From: Candidatus Raymondbacteria bacterium RIFOXYA2_FULL_49_16
GTDB lineage: Bacteria > Fibrobacterota > OXYB2-FULL-49-7 > XYB2-FULL-49-35
Assembly: GCA_001789205.1 (NCBI GenBank)
Contig: MFYT01000099.1
Span: 1 to 25,886 of the forward strand
Length of the DNA stretch: 25,886 bases
Direction: 5' to 3'
Part shown: piece by piece, positions 22,705-25,886 of the stretch
Numbering within the stretch: position 1 is the first letter of the stretch
Layout: the number at the start of each line of letters is the position of its first letter
Made by a program: the position numbers and the translations under genes
Notes under the pieces: generated by a model
What the model saw: only the letters and a program-made list of their open reading frames with translations
What the model was told of the DNA's origin: nothing
Database searches by the model: none

Positions 22705-23925
22705 TTCGATGCTGATATTGTCCCCTGTACCGGCCTTCACAATCCTCGGGGTAAGCAGGATCACCGTCTCAACGTCCTTGACTTCGTCCCGGGTCGATGA
22801 AAAAATCCGTCCCAGAAATGGAATCGCACCAAAAAACGGCAGCCGTTTTTGAACGCGTGATTTTTTCTTGGAAATGAGCCCTGCAAGCGCCAGCATCTCA
22901 TCAGCGTTCATCTTGACCTGGGTATGGACCTCCTTGCGGCTGAGCGCGGGATATTTGTCGACCGCGTTTGCCCAGTCAAGATCGCTGATTTCACACGCAA
23001 TCCGCACTTCTATCTCCTTGCCGTCGGTACGCAGAAGCACGGGTGAGACGTCGAGTTTGATGCCAAACTGCTTCCAGTTTACCTCGATCTGCTCATTTGT
23101 GGCGTACGGGATGGGCACTTCCCCGCCAACAAGAAAATCTGCCTTCATGCCCGAGCGGCACACCAGTTTGGGTCTGGCCAGGACGGAACCTTTGCCTTTA
23201 GTAATAAGAAAATGCAGCTTTGCCGTAAGAGGATTGAGACGGGCAAACGTGCCAACAGCGTAGGACGGCTTGGGGAAAAGGACAGTGGGAATGCTCTTCT
23301 CCCCCACCACCACGGACGCTCCTTCATTTACCACGTTCCCGTAATTAACACCGCCGGAAAAAGAGGCTGCCGTTGTAGTCTGGCCGAACCAGTCAATGCC
23401 AAGGTCTGAGGCATCAGCCAGTGAAATTTCGATTATTTCCGCGTCTATCTGGATAAGCACATCGGACCGTGTGTCGCGCGTGAAATTCATGACCTCGGGA
23501 AAACGTTCGGCAACCATGGCCGCCCTGCGTGCTTCCTCTTCACTCGTTACCGTGCCGCCCAATTCAACTCCATTGCCTACTCGTTTGACCGAAAGCGTCT
23601 GCAAATCGGCGCAGATCCGTTTAACCTCAGCGAACAGTTCCTCGGCCTCCCGACCAATGACCGTAAGGGTCATTGCCTCTTTTCTGCCGTCACGGAAACT
23701 GATGGTGCACGAGACCACGCCCGGAGTAACACCCGTGACAATGACCTCATTGCCGCTGTTGACCAATGTCGCGCGGGCAACGCGGCCGCCGCCGGCAATG
23801 GACACCTGCAGCGCGTCCTTCACGCTCAGGCTCTTCTGCTGGCCCACGTACAATTCGATAACATCGTCCTGCTGCGCCCACAGCGCAGCGCAAAGGCATA
23901 TGAGCAGAAACAGGAAATTTCTCAT
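22693..23925 (-). CDS. cpaC: Tad/Flp pilus secretin, CpaC/RcpA-like
   Basis: The 410-residue protein starts at ATG 23925 with signal peptide MRNFLFLLICLCAALWAQ. An N-terminal pilus-secretin domain follows (~22-92; VGQQKSLSVKDA, VTGVTPGVVSCTISF), then a BON-like domain (~95-150; VKRVGNGVELGGTVTS). The secretin beta-barrel domain (~160-400) has LIQIDAEIIEISLADASDLGIDW, VLARPKLVCRSG, VGGEVPIPYA, ALAGLISKKKSRVQKRLPFFG and ETVILLTPRIV. It forms the outer-membrane ring through which the Flp pilus is extruded. GTGAGG, its ribosome binding site, lies over the stop codon of the upstream lipoprotein gene, so the two are coupled. It is the last gene of the minus run; ATPase and inner-membrane pilus genes do not follow it here. 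Confidence 0.9.
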   Translation of the reverse strand: MRNFLFLLICLCAALWAQQDDVIELYVGQQKSLSVKDALQVSIAGGGRVARATLVNSGNEVIVTGVTPGVVSCTISFRDGRKEAMTLTVIGREAEELFAEVKRICADLQTLSVKRVGNGVELGGTVTSEEEARRAAMVAERFPEVMNFTRDTRSDVLIQIDAEIIEISLADASDLGIDWFGQTTTAASFSGGVNYGNVVNEGASVVVGEKSIPTVLFPKPSYAVGTFARLNPLTAKLHFLITKGKGSVLARPKLVCRSGMKADFLVGGEVPIPYATNEQIEVNWKQFGIKLDVSPVLLRTDGKEIEVRIACEISDLDWANAVDKYPALSRKEVHTQVKMNADEMLALAGLISKKKSRVQKRLPFFGAIPFLGRIFSSTRDEVKDVETVILLTPRIVKAGTGDNISIESPR

Positions 23926-23933
23926 GCCATACC

Positions 23934-25043
23934 TCACTGTATTTTCGCCCACAAGCCCGTTGTACGGCTGCCATTGGGGCTGGTGACCGCGACATTAAAA
24001 TAAGCATACTGCATGCCCGCGTCCCTAATGCGCACCTCGAAGTCGGTATATCCGGAAACAACATCGGGCAGGGTAATATCTGTCTCACCGAGCAATTCAG
24101 CGGACCCGGAGACGCTCATGACGATATGAGTCCCGCAGGAAAGCGGATATCCGTTGGCGTCGGCCACGTGCACCCGTACGGCCGCGCTTCCGCCCGCGGA
24201 CACTGGTATGGTATCTGAGGGCGACCCGGGGTGCGACAGGGTAAGTACCGGCAAGCCTGAAATGACAAGCTCCGAAGAGGCTGAGATCTCTTGTCGCGAA
24301 GCATCGCGGGTAACAGCGGTAATCGTTATCTTACTATCAACCGGCACGTTCTCGGATATGAGGAAAAGCGCGTCCACCTGGCCCACACTGTCGCTTAATC
24401 CGCCTTCGGTGATACCGCCTCCGGTCGCGGAAAAATAGACCATGACCGGACAGGCGGGATTTCCATATGCGTCAAAGAGCAAGGCGCGCACCTGAATGCC
24501 GGTCCCGATCACCAAGGGAATGTTCACTTTTTCGGGAATAAGCGTGAAATTGCTTCCCACGGGCGGGCCGCCTGAAACAAGCAGGGGTACAATGGCGGAT
24601 GAGGCGCGTATTGCCAGGTTAGCGTCGCGGTATTCGGCGTTGATCGCGCACACGCCCGCGGCAGTGCCGCTCTTGTAGACGCAGGTGACATGGCCGTTAT
24701 TCGTGGTGTCGCTCAGCGTAACAAGCACGCCTCCGGAATCAGGGCCGTTTTTCTGGAATTGGATACAATAAGCGCCGTTAACCCTGGTTCCAGCGCTGTC
24801 CATCACCAGGAAGGTGATGACCGAGGTTTCGACCCCGCCTACGCCCGTGACGCTGACCCTGGAAAAAGAAATCGACTCAAGCGCGATAAGCGCGGGTTCC
24901 TTGGAGGAAAGCAACGGCACGGTATCACGCAGATCAGCCGTGTCCGGAACAACCGGCGCCGATTGGGGACCGGGCGAAAAAACGCCGTCGCACCCCAGCA
25001 GGAAAAGTCCCGCGCCGCAGGCGAATACAATGGTTTTAATCAT
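23934..25043 (-). CDS. lipoprotein with Ig-like (Big-1/invasin-like) domains in pilus locus
   Basis: The start is ATG 25043, whose first bases overlap the CpaB-like gene's TAA by eight bases. The lipobox LFLLGC makes Cys18 the probable lipid-modified residue. After a Ser/Pro linker (to ~55), three or more tandem Ig-like domains follow. Each begins with a strand such as ISFSRVSVTGVGGV and contains VLFDAYGNPACPV, VHVADANGYPLSCG or VMDSAGTRVNGAY. These are the DxxGxP-type motifs of Big-1 (invasin/intimin) domains. It ends in ...GLWAKIQ. Its place between CpaB and CpaC points to an outer-membrane-anchored partner of the secretin, taking the position of RcpB/TadD-type accessory proteins or of a pilotin. 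Role is inference. No enzyme motif is visible. Confidence 0.75.
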   Translation of the reverse strand: MIKTIVFACGAGLFLLGCDGVFSPGPQSAPVVPDTADLRDTVPLLSSKEPALIALESISFSRVSVTGVGGVETSVITFLVMDSAGTRVNGAYCIQFQKNGPDSGGVLVTLSDTTNNGHVTCVYKSGTAAGVCAINAEYRDANLAIRASSAIVPLLVSGGPPVGSNFTLIPEKVNIPLVIGTGIQVRALLFDAYGNPACPVMVYFSATGGGITEGGLSDSVGQVDALFLISENVPVDSKITITAVTRDASRQEISASSELVISGLPVLTLSHPGSPSDTIPVSAGGSAAVRVHVADANGYPLSCGTHIVMSVSGSAELLGETDITLPDVVSGYTDFEVRIRDAGMQYAYFNVAVTSPNGSRTTGLWAKIQ

Positions 25044-25782
25044 AGACAATCCGCGGTTTGACCGGTTCCTTTTTCCGTTCTTTGACCTGGTCTTCTATTT
25101 GTTTGAGATTATTGAAATCAACCGTGGGCAGGTCCTTGACAATATCGACATCGTCGACACCGCGCAATACCAGCCGGATTTCGGCCATGCGTTCGGCAAA
25201 GGCCAGGAGTTCGGCTTCGGAAGGATTGACACGCAGCGTGACCGAGGAGTAGGCGCCGCTGTCTTTGCCATTACCCACGGCCAGAAGCGTGATATTCTGG
25301 AGCAGCGTCCTGGTGACCCGTTTCCCGTTTTCAGGAAAATTAAAAGTGGCCAGCACATCGACCCTGCTTCCGGCCGTGAGCATGGATTCCATGCCGCTGA
25401 TATTGTCCACGCTGAGTGTGATGGCGCGTTCGCCGGGTTTGAGGCGCGCGGCAATACCGAAATCCCTGGCTGAAACATCAAGCATGTTCCAAAGCAGGCA
25501 TTGCCCCTGCTGAAGGTTTACCAGTATCGCGCGGTTGGCAATGCTTGCCTTCTGTTTTTCGAGAACAGCTCCCTTTGGGGCAAAGGCAGCGGGCATGTCC
25601 ACCGCGGCCAGGACCTGGGGTTTTAACCGTGCGCCAATATCCAGGTCGGACTTCACGGTAATGACCCGTACCTTTTCAGACAGCAATTGTTCGCGCTGCC
25701 TGTTGCTCAGGTAGATGAGCCCAACGCCCAAAAGACCCACGGCAATCGCAATGAGCGCATAGTTTCTCTTTGATGCATCCAT
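25036..25782 (-). CDS. cpaB: Flp pilus assembly protein CpaB/RcpC (SAF domain)
   Basis: The 248-residue protein has an N-terminal membrane anchor (residues ~8-25, ALIAIAVGLLGVGLIYLS) and a SAF domain (~40-105; VITVKSDLDIGARLKPQVL, then LVNLQQGQCLLWNML). RcpC/CpaB signature strands follow: ARLKPGERAITLSVDNISGM and GSRVDVLATFNFPENGKR, then LLQNITLLAVG and SVTLRVNPSEAELLAFAE. These match the periplasmic CpaB family that helps the Tad secretin assemble, and may bind peptidoglycan. The Lys/Glu-rich C-terminus (QVKERKKEPVKPR) is extended. AAGGGA precedes the ATG. The first visible gene of the minus-strand Tad run, it may have tadV or flp pilin genes upstream, beyond the window. Confidence 0.9.
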   Translation of the reverse strand: MDASKRNYALIAIAVGLLGVGLIYLSNRQREQLLSEKVRVITVKSDLDIGARLKPQVLAAVDMPAAFAPKGAVLEKQKASIANRAILVNLQQGQCLLWNMLDVSARDFGIAARLKPGERAITLSVDNISGMESMLTAGSRVDVLATFNFPENGKRVTRTLLQNITLLAVGNGKDSGAYSSVTLRVNPSEAELLAFAERMAEIRLVLRGVDDVDIVKDLPTVDFNNLKQIEDQVKERKKEPVKPRIVYD

Positions 25783-25886
25783 GTCATTCCCTTCTAAGCC
25801 GGCATAGCCGGAACCAAGATTAATGAATTTATGAAAGAATAGCGTTCACTTTCCGATAAAGGGGTTATCACAGACCCAAAACGGAG
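25783..25886 (-). promoter_or_regulatory. upstream region of the Tad genes, at window edge
   Basis: Reading on the minus strand, this 104-bp AT-rich stretch carries the leader of the CpaB gene. A short CCGGC-TAT-GCCGG hairpin lies about 17 bases before the start codon, just before the AAGGGA ribosome binding site. I see no clear -35/-10 pair, and the stretch may be only a gap between operon genes. Confidence 0.35.

Noticed and set aside
1-25886. CRISPR array, tRNA, rRNA, integrase or transposase
   Set aside because: No regularly spaced direct repeats with spacers, cloverleaf sequences, rRNA core sequences, or recombinase motifs were seen when reading both strands.

Overview
The window reads as chromosome of a Gram-negative bacterium, probably of the Fibrobacterota/Chlorobi/Bacteroidota (FCB) assemblage and possibly Fibrobacterota-like. 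This is inference from three things. Several secreted proteins end in a Por-type (T9SS-like) C-terminal domain with PNPFNP motifs. There is a Tad/Flp pilus locus with an outer-membrane secretin. A very large coiled-coil protein sits beside a long bifunctional Rel. No rRNA, tRNA or CRISPR array is visible.

Region 1 (about 1-4350) looks accessory. It holds a PIN-domain toxin with an overlapping small antitoxin-like ORF (minus), a VOC-fold protein that has lost most glyoxalase metal ligands, two AT-richer secreted proteins with Por-type tails, and a YefM/YoeB-type toxin-antitoxin operon. The operon carries a recognisable double GTAC operator. The region closes with a 131-bp nested inverted repeat resembling a REP pair (REPIN) between convergent genes.

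Region 2 (4349-7725, minus) is a signalling cluster. In transcription order it encodes a STAS-like/zinc-cysteine fusion protein, an inositol-monophosphatase-family enzyme (suhB-like), a CheX-type CheY-P phosphatase, a single-domain CheY-like receiver, and an uncharacterised Ala/Glu-rich protein.

Region 3 (7830-16171, plus) is a tight run of six genes. They encode an L,D-transpeptidase-fold protein with a C-terminal NTF2-like domain (the architecture of the cell-shape enzymes Csd6/Pgp2), an 861-residue coiled coil built from exact 31-residue repeats, Rel (ppGpp synthetase/hydrolase), a small unknown helical protein, orotidine-5'-phosphate decarboxylase (pyrF) and a PRPP synthetase (prs). Short gaps and 8-bp overlaps imply co-transcription. 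I read the first two genes as a candidate cell-shape/envelope module coupled to stringent response and nucleotide supply. That functional link is a hypothesis.

Region 4 (16190-22704) encodes exported enzymes: a purple-acid-phosphatase-like metallophosphoesterase (minus), a heparinase II/III-family lyase, a TIM-barrel glycosidase-like protein with a Por-type tail, and a four-helix membrane protein. A 44-nt intergenic motif occurs twice here, once in each of two intergenic regions. About 415 bp (20404-20818) hold no convincing gene.

Region 5 (22693-25782, minus) is part of a Tad pilus locus: CpaB/RcpC, an Ig-like (Big-1/invasin-like) lipoprotein, and the CpaC/RcpA secretin. The ATPase and inner-membrane genes that usually follow are absent here. 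The most interesting items are the Csd6-like plus 31-residue-repeat pair, the Rel with an altered hydrolase ED diad, the STAS-zinc fusion beside CheX/CheY, and the pilus lipoprotein.
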